Source of the DNA: Nonomuraea typhae
Lineage (GTDB): Bacteria > Actinomycetota > Actinomycetes > Streptosporangiales > Streptosporangiaceae
NCBI RefSeq assembly: GCF_009760925.1
Contig: NZ_VRLV01000002.1
Coordinates: 558,001 to 622,000, forward strand
Direction of reading: 5' to 3'
DNA length: 64,000 nucleotides
How positions within the stretch are numbered: position 1 is the first letter of the stretch; each line of letters begins with the position of its first letter. Below are positions 7,722-15,107 of this stretch, piece after piece. Position numbers and translations under genes: made by a program. The notes under the pieces are model-generated. The model was given only the letters and a program-made list of their open reading frames with translations, made no database searches and was not told the DNA's origin.

Positions 7722-8767
7722 GGGGCGGGCACCTCCACCTGCATGCCCGCGGCGAGGCCGCCGCCGGACACCTCGACCCGGCCGCCCGCGAAGATGCCCG
7801 CGGTGACCGGCACCACCCGCGCGGCCGAGCCCTCGACCACCTCCACTCCGTAGCCGCCCTCCCGCAGCGCCAGCAACGCCTCGATCGGCACGGAGAGCAC
7901 GCCGCGGCGCACCTCGCTCTGCAGCTCGACGCTGACCGGCACCTGGTCCAGCGCACCGGCGTCTCCGGCGTCGTCCAGCGAGATCCGCACGTCCACGGTC
8001 ACCTCGTCGCCCGACTTCTTGGCCACGGCGCCGACCTGGCCGACCTTCCCGGCCAGTTCCGCGCCGCCCGGCAGCTTGACCCGCACCGGCTCGCCCTTGG
8101 CGGCCAGGCTCTGCCGCTCGGCGTCGAGCTCGACGCTCACCAGCCGCCGCACACCGGTGACGGCCAGCACGCTCTGGCCGGGCCGTACCGGTGCCCCGGC
8201 CGGGACCCGCGCAGCCTGGACGCGCACGGCGCCGGGCAGGACCACGACCTGGGCCTTGCTCACCGAACCGGTCACCGGCAGGCCGGCGTCCGCCTGCCAG
8301 GCCCGTACCGCCGCCTGGGTGGCCACGCTGAAGTGGTCGTCCACGGTCAGGTCGTGGCCGAGCGCGCGCAGGTTCTTCTCCAGGTGGCGCACGTCGGCGC
8401 CGTCGCCCACCCCCAGCTCGAGGGTGCGGTGCATCGGCTTCGGCCCGTACATCAGGATCACGGGGTCGCGATCCACCTCGTAGAGCTCGCCGCCGCGCCG
8501 GACGAGCGAACCCTCGGCAGGCGAGGCGGTGAGCGTGCCGCTCGCGGAGTTCACCACGAGGCTCTCCGGCCCGTATCCCAGCGTGCCGCTGACGGTCAGG
8601 CTGTCGACCAGGTCGCCGCGCTCGACCGCGGCCGTGGCCGGAGCCGGCGTGACCGCGCCGCCTCCGGACGCGGCGCCGCCCCCGGGCGTGACCAGGACCG
8701 CGGTCACGATTCCGGCGCCGAGCAGGAGCGCCACGGCCGCGAACGCGACCCATGTCCGCCTGCTCAC
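7718..8767 (-). CDS. HlyD-like efflux adaptor with peptidoglycan-binding domain
   Basis: 349 aa. N-terminal signal anchor (TWVAFAAVALLLGAGIVTAVL), a lipoyl/barrel-sandwich half, then an inserted peptidoglycan-binding (PG_binding_1) domain at about residues 115-170 (LEKNLRALGHDLTVDDHFSVATQAAVRAWQ, split here for length), then beta-barrel strands. This arrangement is a Gram-positive variant of the MacA adaptor that may dock on the cell wall. GTG at 8767 overlaps the lipoprotein stop. It connects the MacB-like transporter to the wall and supports export across the envelope. Confidence 0.82.
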   Translation of the reverse strand: MSRRTWVAFAAVALLLGAGIVTAVLVTPGGGAASGGGAVTPAPATAAVERGDLVDSLTVSGTLGYGPESLVVNSASGTLTASPAEGSLVRRGGELYEVDRDPVILMYGPKPMHRTLELGVGDGADVRHLEKNLRALGHDLTVDDHFSVATQAAVRAWQADAGLPVTGSVSKAQVVVLPGAVRVQAARVPAGAPVRPGQSVLAVTGVRRLVSVELDAERQSLAAKGEPVRVKLPGGAELAGKVGQVGAVAKKSGDEVTVDVRISLDDAGDAGALDQVPVSVELQSEVRRGVLSVPIEALLALREGGYGVEVVEGSAARVVPVTAGIFAGGRVEVSGGGLAAGMQVEVPAP

Positions 8768-9318
8768 CGCGCCCCGCCGCCGGGACTGCCCTCGCCACCG
8801 CCGGGGAGCTTGCTCTGGCAGGCATGGTGCGCCTGCGTGTACTGGGGCGAATCGGTGGCCGTCTTCGGCTTCATCTCGATCTCGCCGTTGGGGCCCGCCT
8901 TGGGATCGGGCATGTCGACGCCGTTGTCGCGCATGCACGTGGCGAAGGCCAGGTACTTGTCCATCACGCTCGGGTCGTTCGCGTTCGGCCGGTCACCGGT
9001 CGCGGGCTGGACGTACTGCCTGCACGCCTCCTGGGCCTTCTCCAGCGTCTGCTGGCTGACCCCGGTGTCGGCGGCGCTGAGCCGGCCGCTGTCCCTCGGG
9101 TCCTCCACCGGGACGCCGTTCTGCCGCATGCAGGTCATCCACTCGCCCAGGGTGTCCTCGGTGCGGCTGGTCGACGACGCCGACGGCGCGCCCGAGCTCG
9201 CGGATACGGCCGGCGTCTTCGCACCGCTCACGGGCGCGGCCGACGGCGCACCGGCGGCGCAGGCCGCGAGCGGCAGGACGGCGGCGCAGACCAGGATCAT
9301 GGACCATTGCGGTCTCAT
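8764..9318 (-). CDS. lipoprotein with duplicated CMRxNGV motif
   Basis: 184 aa with a lipoprotein signal (lipobox LAAC, lipidated Cys about residue 20) and a Ser/Ala-rich linker. Two related Cys-containing segments, TCMRQNGVPVEDP and TCMRDNGVDMPDP, each have a later partner Cys (EACRQY, HACQSK), suggesting two disulfide-stabilised repeats. GGAGGTGATC, a near-perfect anti-16S match, precedes the ATG. It is the first exporter gene, 85 nt after multicopper oxidase 1 without an evident terminator. Lipoproteins of this type commonly precede HlyD/MacB-like genes in actinomycetes; a substrate-capture role is inferred. Confidence 0.75.
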   Translation of the reverse strand: MRPQWSMILVCAAVLPLAACAAGAPSAAPVSGAKTPAVSASSGAPSASSTSRTEDTLGEWMTCMRQNGVPVEDPRDSGRLSAADTGVSQQTLEKAQEACRQYVQPATGDRPNANDPSVMDKYLAFATCMRDNGVDMPDPKAGPNGEIEMKPKTATDSPQYTQAHHACQSKLPGGGEGSPGGGAR

Positions 9319-9403
9319 CTTCGATCACCTCCGCCCTCACCTTCGCGGCCGAAGCTGACCGGGCCCTTCCCGTCTGGCAGAGAAGAAGCTGACGATCCGC
9401 CGC

Positions 9404-11305
9404 TCAGTGCGTTCCCGCGTGGCCGCCGTGCGGGTGGAGTTTCAGCACCTCGGGCGGCATCACCACGAAGGGCCGCATCATGTGCATCTCGTGTTCGAGG
9501 ATGTGGCAGTGGTAGACGTAGCGGCCGAGCTGGTCGAACTGGCCGGCGACGGTGACCAGTTCGGTGCCCTGCGTCCTGATGACGTCCTTCCAGCCCTGCT
9601 CGTGCCCTTCGAGCGTGCCCTCGCGCAGGAACCTGATCGGCTTGGTGGTGCCGCGAAGCTCCTCGTTCCAGCCGCTGCGGTCGTAGACGCCTCTGCTCAG
9701 CGCCTGGAAGCGCACCATGTGCAGGTGCATCGGGTGCGGCTGACGCGCCAGCGCGAGGAAGCTCCACGTCTCCCAGCCGCCGCGGCCGATGACGAAGTCG
9801 CTGCGGTCGGCGTACTCACCCGCCACCCGCTTGAGCGTCCTGACCTTGCCGTCGGGCCCTTCCACCTGGATGATCCCCGCGCCCGGGATCGTCACCGTGG
9901 CGGGATCGACCTCGGCCATCTCCCACATGCCCAGGTCGTTCGGCTGGTCGGTGAAGGTGGCCGAGGGCGGGATGACGATCCACCTGTGCCCGTGGGCGGC
10001 GGGCACGTCGGCGGGGGTCAGGCGCTTGAAGGACGGCGAGAGTACGGCGGGCGGCGTGAACTTCCCGCCCGGCGTGGCATCGGCGACCCTGACCTGCATG
10101 ATGTCCGGCTCGGGTATGCCGTTGCGCGGGTTGGGCAGGCCCGGCGTGATGCCCGGATAGGTGTCGACCAGCTTGAGCGTCTGGCCGCGCAACCCGGTGA
10201 AGTCCACGAGCACGTCCGCGCGCTCGGCGGGCGACAGGGTGAGCGCGCCCTCGACCGGCGCAGGCGCGCCCAGCAGGCCGCTGTCCGAGCCGATCACCTT
10301 CAGCGCCCCGGGGATCGGCTTGCCGTCCTGGCCCAGCACCATGAGCCGGTACGTGCGCGCGTTCGAGGCGTTCAGGATCCGGAAGCGGTACCAGCGCGGC
10401 TCCACGTTCAGGTACGGCCACACGACGCCGTTGACCAGGTTGTAGGGGCCCAGGAAGAAGCCGGACGTCGGCGGGTCCTCGCGTTCCAGGATGACCTTGT
10501 GCAGGAGCCTGCCGTCGGGCTTGCCGTCCCGGCCCAGGTCGAAGTTGCGGTCGCACAGCACCAGCGGGATCTCCTGGGCGCCCTTCGGCAGCCGGAGCGC
10601 CGCCTCCTCCTTGTCCCTGATGAGGTACATGCCCACCAGCCCGGCGAAGACGGTGAAGCGGGTCAGGTGCATGGCGTGGTCGTGGTACCACAGGGTGGCC
10701 GAGGGCTGGTCGTTGCGGTACTCCGACAGCTGGACGTCACCCGGGTAGACGGCGTTCTCCGCCCAGCCGTCGTTGCCGCCGCCGGTCCTGGCCCCGTGCA
10801 GGTGCACCGCGGCCCAGGCGGGCAGCGCGGCGACCTCGCCGATCGGCTCGACGCCGTCCCTGCCCGGGTAGTTCGCCGGCGGCCGGTCGGGCGGCAGCCC
10901 CGCGTCGGACACCGCGACGGAGGCCACCGGGATCGGGGTGGCGAGCTGGTTGGCCCAGGTGACCCTGACGCGCTGGCCGCGTTCCACCTCGATGGTCGGG
11001 CCGGGGAAGACGCCCTCGTAGGTCCACAGCCGGGTGGGCGGCAGTTCGGAGTGCAGCCGATGCTCGGCCACGCGCAGCCTGATCGTCAGTTCGCCCAGGT
11101 CCCCGCGCGGCCGCGGCCTGATCAGCGGCGGGATCGGCAGCCGGTCGGCGAACTTGGTCAGCACCAGGGCCGGCTCCCTGGGCGGCTCGCCCGCGCCGGC
11201 CGCCGCCCGTTGCGCCCCCGCGGCGGTCAGCGTCAGGCCGAGCGCCGCGGCCGCCAGCGTCTGCCGCCGGGTCGGCCCGTGCCGGTACACACCTGTCTCA
11301 TCCAC
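9404..11305 (-). CDS. Tat-exported multicopper oxidase 1 (phenoxazinone synthase/CotA-like)
   Basis: 633 aa. The signal begins with the twin-arginine motif TRRQTLAAAALGLTL. Copper ligands are in place: HLHGAR (about 167), WYHDHAMHL (about 205), HPMHLHMV (about 522) and HCHILEHEMHM (about 598), giving T1, T2 and T3 sites. The long first domain and GNDGWAENAVYPGD segment resemble phenoxazinone synthase, bilirubin oxidase and CotA-type laccases, which oxidise phenols using O2. I place the start at GTG 11305 because TACCGT ends 7 nt upstream (leaderless); an in-frame GTG at 11314 overlaps that box. Paralogue of the gene at 15107-17032. Probably couples or polymerises the aromatic polyketide outside the membrane. 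Confidence 0.9.
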   Translation of the reverse strand: MDETGVYRHGPTRRQTLAAAALGLTLTAAGAQRAAAGAGEPPREPALVLTKFADRLPIPPLIRPRPRGDLGELTIRLRVAEHRLHSELPPTRLWTYEGVFPGPTIEVERGQRVRVTWANQLATPIPVASVAVSDAGLPPDRPPANYPGRDGVEPIGEVAALPAWAAVHLHGARTGGGNDGWAENAVYPGDVQLSEYRNDQPSATLWYHDHAMHLTRFTVFAGLVGMYLIRDKEEAALRLPKGAQEIPLVLCDRNFDLGRDGKPDGRLLHKVILEREDPPTSGFFLGPYNLVNGVVWPYLNVEPRWYRFRILNASNARTYRLMVLGQDGKPIPGALKVIGSDSGLLGAPAPVEGALTLSPAERADVLVDFTGLRGQTLKLVDTYPGITPGLPNPRNGIPEPDIMQVRVADATPGGKFTPPAVLSPSFKRLTPADVPAAHGHRWIVIPPSATFTDQPNDLGMWEMAEVDPATVTIPGAGIIQVEGPDGKVRTLKRVAGEYADRSDFVIGRGGWETWSFLALARQPHPMHLHMVRFQALSRGVYDRSGWNEELRGTTKPIRFLREGTLEGHEQGWKDVIRTQGTELVTVAGQFDQLGRYVYHCHILEHEMHMMRPFVVMPPEVLKLHPHGGHAGTH

Positions 11306-11312
11306 GGGCGCC

Positions 11313-11360
11313 ACGGTAGGTACCTCCGGATTCGTCGGTCTTCCGCCCCGGTGATGAGAA
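11313..11360 (-). promoter_or_regulatory. shared locus promoter, copy B (oxidase 1 / exporter)
   Basis: Minus strand: TTCTCATCAC (11360-11351), 6 nt, GGAAGACC (11344-11337), 18 nt, TACCGT (11318-11313), 7 nt, GTG of multicopper oxidase 1. Word order and all three spacings equal copies A and C. The transcript probably continues into the lipoprotein/HlyD/ATPase/permease genes. Four 24-bp direct repeats lie directly upstream. Confidence 0.8.
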
Positions 11361-11392
11361 TGCGGCTCGTCCTTCGGATGAGACCCCGTCGC

Positions 11393-11488
11393 GGCGGGAG
11401 CCGTACGTCAGTCCTCGGCGGGAGCCGTACGTCAGTCCTCGGCGGGAGCCGTACGTCAGTCCTCGGCGGGAGCCGTACGTCAGTCCGC
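11393..11488. repeat. four tandem 24-bp direct repeats
   Basis: Four head-to-tail copies of a 24-bp unit (GGCGGGAGCCGTACGTCA + GTCCTC), units at 11393, 11417, 11441 and 11465; the last differs at one base. The stop codon of the histidine kinase gene lies in the fourth unit, so the other three are a 3' extension that duplicates the end of the gene and its stop. They sit 33 bp upstream of promoter copy B. This is either replication slippage or a reiterated regulator site. Promoters A and C have no such array. Confidence 0.9.
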
Positions 11489-12823
11489 GGCGGGGAGGCG
11501 GACGCGGAACGTGGCGCCCGCGCCCGGGACGGTCTCGACCGCCGCGTCACCGCCGTGGGCCGCGGCGAGCGCGGCGACGATCGCCAGCCCGAGCCCGGTG
11601 CCGCCCTCGTCGCGCGAGCGGGCCGGGTCGGCGCGGTAGAACCGCTCGAACACCCTCTCGGCCTGCTCCGGGGTGAGCCCCGGTCCCTGGTCGGCGACCT
11701 CCAGCACGACCGCGGGGTCCCCGCCGGCCAGCCGTCCCTCCAGCAGCCGCACCTCCACCGCCGTCCCCGGTGGCGTGTGCCGCAGGGCGTTGCTCAGCAG
11801 GTTGCCGAGGACCTGGCGCAGCCGCGACTCGTCCCCGGCCACCAACGGCGCGTTCTCCCCCTTCACGACGAGGTCGATCTTCCGGTCCCGGGCGAGCAGC
11901 GACGCCTCCTGGACGGCCTCGGCGGCCACGGCCAGCAGGTCCACCCGGTCCCCGCGCAGCGGCCGGCGCTGGTCGAGTCCGGCCAGCAGGAGAAGGTCCT
12001 CCACCAGCAGGCTCATCCTGGCCCCGACCTTGGCGATCCTCGCGACCAGTTCGTCGGCGCCGCGCTGGCGCTGGAACAGCTCGGCGAAGCCGCGGATGGC
12101 GGTCAGCGGGGTGCGCAGTTCGTGGCCCGCGTCGGCGATGAAGCGCCGCATGTACGCCTCGGAGGCCGCGCGGGCGCGGAAGGCCGACTCGATCTGCGCC
12201 AGCATGCCGTTGAGCGCCCGGGCGAGCCGGCCGACCTCGGTGCGGGGGTTCTCGCCCTCGACGCGGTGGGACAGGTTTCCCGCGGCGATCACCGCGGCGG
12301 TGCGCTCGATCTCCTGCAGCGGCCGCAGGCTCCGCCTGATGACGATCACGCCCGCGGCGGCCACGATGATCACCACGGTCAGGGCCACGACCAGGTTGAC
12401 CCACGCCATCTGGGCGACGGTCGCCTCGACCTCGGTGAGGGGCATGGCGACGAGCAGGCCGTCGTCCGACAGCACCCGCCAGCGGTCCACGGTGGACAGT
12501 CCCGCGGGAACCTCCGCGGGCAGGGCCGCCTCGAAGCCCGGGTCGGCGTTCCTGGAGCGGGCGACGACCGTGCCGCCGGCGTCGACCTGCAGCACCGACA
12601 CGTCGCTCGGGACGTAGACGCGCAGCTCGCCTCCGGGTGAGGGACGTTCGTCGCGCATGTCCCTGTGCAGGATCTCGGTGACGCGATTGATCTGGTCGTC
12701 GACCCTGTCGAGGAGCCCGTTCCTGACCACCAGCACGCTCACCGCGCCGATCACCAGTGCCGCGACGGTGACCAGCAGCGCCATGGCGACGGCGAGCCTG
12801 ACCCGCAGCGGGGTGTTCCTCAC
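11480..12823 (-). CDS. sensor histidine kinase (HAMP, HisKA)
   Basis: 447 aa. Two membrane helices (about residues 10-32 and 155-180) flank an extracytoplasmic sensor loop. A HAMP domain follows (RRSLRPLQEIERTAAVIAAGN), then the H-box DAGHELRTPLTAIRGFAELF, N-box LLSNALRHTPPG, G1 DQGPGL and G2 GTGLGLAI. GTG start at 12823 overlaps the response-regulator stop (GTGA), so the two are one cognate pair. The 3' end lies in the 24-bp repeat array. The signal is unknown; the position between two pathway operons suggests it controls the locus. Confidence 0.9.
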   Translation of the reverse strand: MRNTPLRVRLAVAMALLVTVAALVIGAVSVLVVRNGLLDRVDDQINRVTEILHRDMRDERPSPGGELRVYVPSDVSVLQVDAGGTVVARSRNADPGFEAALPAEVPAGLSTVDRWRVLSDDGLLVAMPLTEVEATVAQMAWVNLVVALTVVIIVAAAGVIVIRRSLRPLQEIERTAAVIAAGNLSHRVEGENPRTEVGRLARALNGMLAQIESAFRARAASEAYMRRFIADAGHELRTPLTAIRGFAELFQRQRGADELVARIAKVGARMSLLVEDLLLLAGLDQRRPLRGDRVDLLAVAAEAVQEASLLARDRKIDLVVKGENAPLVAGDESRLRQVLGNLLSNALRHTPPGTAVEVRLLEGRLAGGDPAVVLEVADQGPGLTPEQAERVFERFYRADPARSRDEGGTGLGLAIVAALAAAHGGDAAVETVPGAGATFRVRLPAAD

Positions 12824-13527
12824 TGGGGCGGCCTGAGCACGTACCCGACGCCGCGCAGGGTGTGGATCAGCCGCGGCTCGCGGCAGTCCACCTTCCTGCG
12901 CAGCGCCGAGACGTACTTCTCCACGATGCCGTCGTCGCCGCGGAAGTCGTAGTGCCACACGTGCTCGAGGATCTGTGCCTTGGACAGCACCCGGCCGACG
13001 TTGAGCAGGAAGTACCGCAGGAGGTTGAACTCGGTCGGCGACAGCTGGACCGGCTCACCGCCCCGCCAGACCTGGTGGCTGTCGTCGTCGAGCTCGATGT
13101 CGGCGAAGGCGAGGCGGGGCTGCGGCGCGGTGGCGCCGGTGTGGAAGCGCCTGAGCACCGCCCTGATCCTGGCGACGACCTCGTCCAGGCTGAACGGCTT
13201 GCTCACGTAGTCGTCGCCGCCGAGCGTCAGCCCCGTGATGCGGTCGTCGACGGAGTCGCGGGCGGTCAGGAACAGCACCGGAGTGCGGTCGCCGCCGGAG
13301 CGCAGCCGTTTGATCACCTTGAACCCGTCGACGTCCGGCAGCATGACGTCCAGGATGATCAGATCGGGCCGGTGCCGCAGCGCCGCCTCGATCGCGCTCG
13401 CTCCCCGGGACAACCCGATCACCTCGAATCCGGAGAAGCGGAGGCTGGCGGAGAGCAGTTCCAGGATGTCCGGCTCGTCCTCGATGACGAGCAGGCGCGC
13501 CTCCGGTTGCTTGGCTGTCTCGGCCAC
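12820..13527 (-). CDS. OmpR-family response regulator
   Basis: 235 aa. Receiver domain with the acidic pair (LLVIEDEPDILE), phospho-acceptor Asp in LIILDVMLPDVDG, and Lys in YVSKPFSLDE. The C-terminal winged helix (about residues 135-233) has the usual LSPTEFNLLRYF and ISALRRK-like recognition helix (VEKYVSALRRK). GTG start with GGGAGTGGA upstream. Partner of the downstream kinase through a 4-nt overlap. It follows the NarL-type regulator gene after only 36 nt, so the three may be one operon. Confidence 0.92.
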   Translation of the reverse strand: MAETAKQPEARLLVIEDEPDILELLSASLRFSGFEVIGLSRGASAIEAALRHRPDLIILDVMLPDVDGFKVIKRLRSGGDRTPVLFLTARDSVDDRITGLTLGGDDYVSKPFSLDEVVARIRAVLRRFHTGATAPQPRLAFADIELDDDSHQVWRGGEPVQLSPTEFNLLRYFLLNVGRVLSKAQILEHVWHYDFRGDDGIVEKYVSALRRKVDCREPRLIHTLRGVGYVLRPPQ

Positions 13528-13563
13528 ACTCCACTCCCTGCTGTCCTCCGCCTCCGTGAAACG

Positions 13564-14298
13564 CTAGGAAGCGGCGTGCCGGATGTCTCCCGGGAACGGC
13601 CTGCCCTTCGCGGGGGAGGAGGCCGTCCCCTCAATGGTGTCTCCGTCGCGGCCGGGTTGGACGAGTCCGTTCTCGTAGGCGTAAATCACGACCTGCACCC
13701 GATCCCGCACCCCCAGCTTCTGATACAGATGCTGCACATGCGACTTCACCGTCGACTCCCCCAACACCAGCAACCGCGCAATATCCTCATTCCGGCACCC
13801 CCGCACCAGCAACCGGAAAACATCCACCTCCCGCTCCGTCAACCCCGCCAACCCCGGCACCACCCCCACCGGCACCACCGGACGCCGCGCAAACTCCGCA
13901 ATCAACCGCCGCGTCACCGACGGCGACAACAAACCCTCCCCCACCGCCACCATCCGCACCGCCTCCACCAGCAACTCAGGAGACGAATCCTTCAACACAA
14001 AACCCGAAGCCCCCACCCGCAAAGCCTCAAACAACAACTCATCCTCGTCATACATCGTCAAAATCACCACCCGCGGCCCCACACCCCCACACAAACGCCG
14101 CGTCGCCTCCAACCCATCCATCCGCGGCATATTAATATCCATCAACACCACATCAGGCCGCCACAACTCCACCCCCCGAACCGCCTCCACCCCATTACCC
14201 GCCTCACCCACCACCACCACATCAGCCGCATCCTCAAACGTCGCCCGCAAACCCCGCCGCACCAACGGCTGGTCATCCACGATCATCAACCGGATCAT
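13564..14298 (-). CDS. NarL/FixJ-type response regulator 1
   Basis: 244 aa. Receiver domain (LMIVDDQPLVRRGL; phospho-Asp in VVLMDINMPRMDG; Lys in FVLKDSSPELL) and a LuxR-type helix-turn-helix (LTEREVDVFRLLVRGCRNEDIA; ESTVKSHVQHLYQKLGV). Codons 4-208 or so are identical at DNA level to the regulator at 17111-17818, whereas N- and C-termini differ. It has no adjacent NarL-type kinase of its own. A strong site (GGGGGAGGAGAC) precedes the ATG. The G-rich, T-tolerant codon use differs from neighbours. Candidate activator for the shared promoter, together with copy 2. Confidence 0.9.
   Translation of the reverse strand: MIRLMIVDDQPLVRRGLRATFEDAADVVVVGEAGNGVEAVRGVELWRPDVVLMDINMPRMDGLEATRRLCGGVGPRVVILTMYDEDELLFEALRVGASGFVLKDSSPELLVEAVRMVAVGEGLLSPSVTRRLIAEFARRPVVPVGVVPGLAGLTEREVDVFRLLVRGCRNEDIARLLVLGESTVKSHVQHLYQKLGVRDRVQVVIYAYENGLVQPGRDGDTIEGTASSPAKGRPFPGDIRHAAS
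13673..14284. repeat. 612-bp identical duplication inside regulator 1
   Basis: By reading both stretches, 13673-14284 equals 17187-17798 base for base with a constant offset of 3514. Similarity continues with scattered mismatches for about 30 bp on the left and ends abruptly on the right inside the fourth codon region. The identity covers almost the whole receiver and DNA-binding domain. Flanking genes are not duplicated with it, so recent gene conversion or a recent gene-sized copy is the likely source. Confidence 0.9.
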
Positions 14299-14426
14299 GC
14301 CCGTCTCCTCCCCCTAGGGACGAGCACTACCCTGCGCCCTGTAGCTGACCTGTCGCAGAACGACGGCTGACCGTTGGCAGAGACGACCCGGCGGCCGGGC
14401 GCCGGCCGCCGGGACGCGACCGCCCG

Positions 14427-15107
14427 TCAGCGCCGCCGGGCGATGAGGCGCCGCACGCGCTCTCGCTCCTCCTGCTCGAAGGTGCGGGCGTCGTTGCCCC
14501 GGGGGAAGGGCTCTCCGGGTACGGCTTCGCCCAGGAAGTCGCACAGCGGCTCCCATCCCTGGGAGACGTCGTAGACCAGGAGACGTTGCTGGGGCACCTC
14601 GGCCACGACGTCCTTGATGTGCCGGTCGAACACCTCCAGGGCGTGGCGCCGGTCGGCCACGTTGCCCGCGAAAACCCTGCGCATGATGGCGGTATCGGTC
14701 ATCCTCACGAACGCCGCGAGATCCGGGGCCAGCCACGAGACCAGCTTGAGGCCGATTCCGCCCGAGAGCCGGCGGGCGCGCCTCGCCTTCTTGAAGATGG
14801 TCCTGGTGGCGCTGTCGTACCAGGCGTCCGGGTCGCGCACGGTGAGGATGACCTTGGCGTCGGGGTAGCGGGCGGTCAGCTCGCGCCAGAACGCGGCGAC
14901 GGGGAAGTCGACGGCGCTGCCGTAGCCCTGGAAGGCCCGGTCCCAGTCGACCTGGCGGCCTTCGGCGGCGTCGATCCAGGTACCGATCCTGGCGGGCTCC
15001 TCGACGATGTCGAACATGTGGTAGCAGGGTCCGTAGCCGAGCCGTTCCAGCGCCATCTTCAGCGAGGTGGTGCCGGTACGCCCGAAGCCGGCGCCGATGA
15101 CCTTCAT
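14427..15107 (-). CDS. sulfotransferase-family P-loop protein
   Basis: 226 aa. The N-terminal 5'-PSB (PAPS-binding) loop GAGFGRTGTTSLKMALERLG is intact. The 3'-phosphate-binding region is around ILTVRDPDAWYDS (about residue 100). It belongs to the short bacterial Sulfotransfer_4-like family, common in actinomycetes and mostly uncharacterised. ATG at 15107 overlaps the stop of multicopper oxidase 2 (TGATG), so both are made from one transcript under promoter copy C. It may sulfonate a hydroxyl of the polyketide, or have another role; the substrate is not shown. Confidence 0.8.
   Translation of the reverse strand: MKVIGAGFGRTGTTSLKMALERLGYGPCYHMFDIVEEPARIGTWIDAAEGRQVDWDRAFQGYGSAVDFPVAAFWRELTARYPDAKVILTVRDPDAWYDSATRTIFKKARRARRLSGGIGLKLVSWLAPDLAAFVRMTDTAIMRRVFAGNVADRRHALEVFDRHIKDVVAEVPQQRLLVYDVSQGWEPLCDFLGEAVPGEPFPRGNDARTFEQEERERVRRLIARRR

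Noticed and set aside
11393..11488. Possible CRISPR-like array
   Set aside because: The four 24-bp units are contiguous with no spacers and include a stop codon; this is a tandem repeat.
11233..11550. ORF encoding repeated RTDVRLPP peptides
   Set aside because: It is the translation of the 24-bp tandem repeat in a non-coding frame; the real reading there is the kinase end and promoter B.
9407..12640. 1077-codon open frame on the plus strand
   Set aside because: It is the antisense shadow of oxidase 1 and the histidine kinase. In this GC-rich DNA the complementary frame of real genes stays open; it has no domain and extreme His/Arg/Gly composition.
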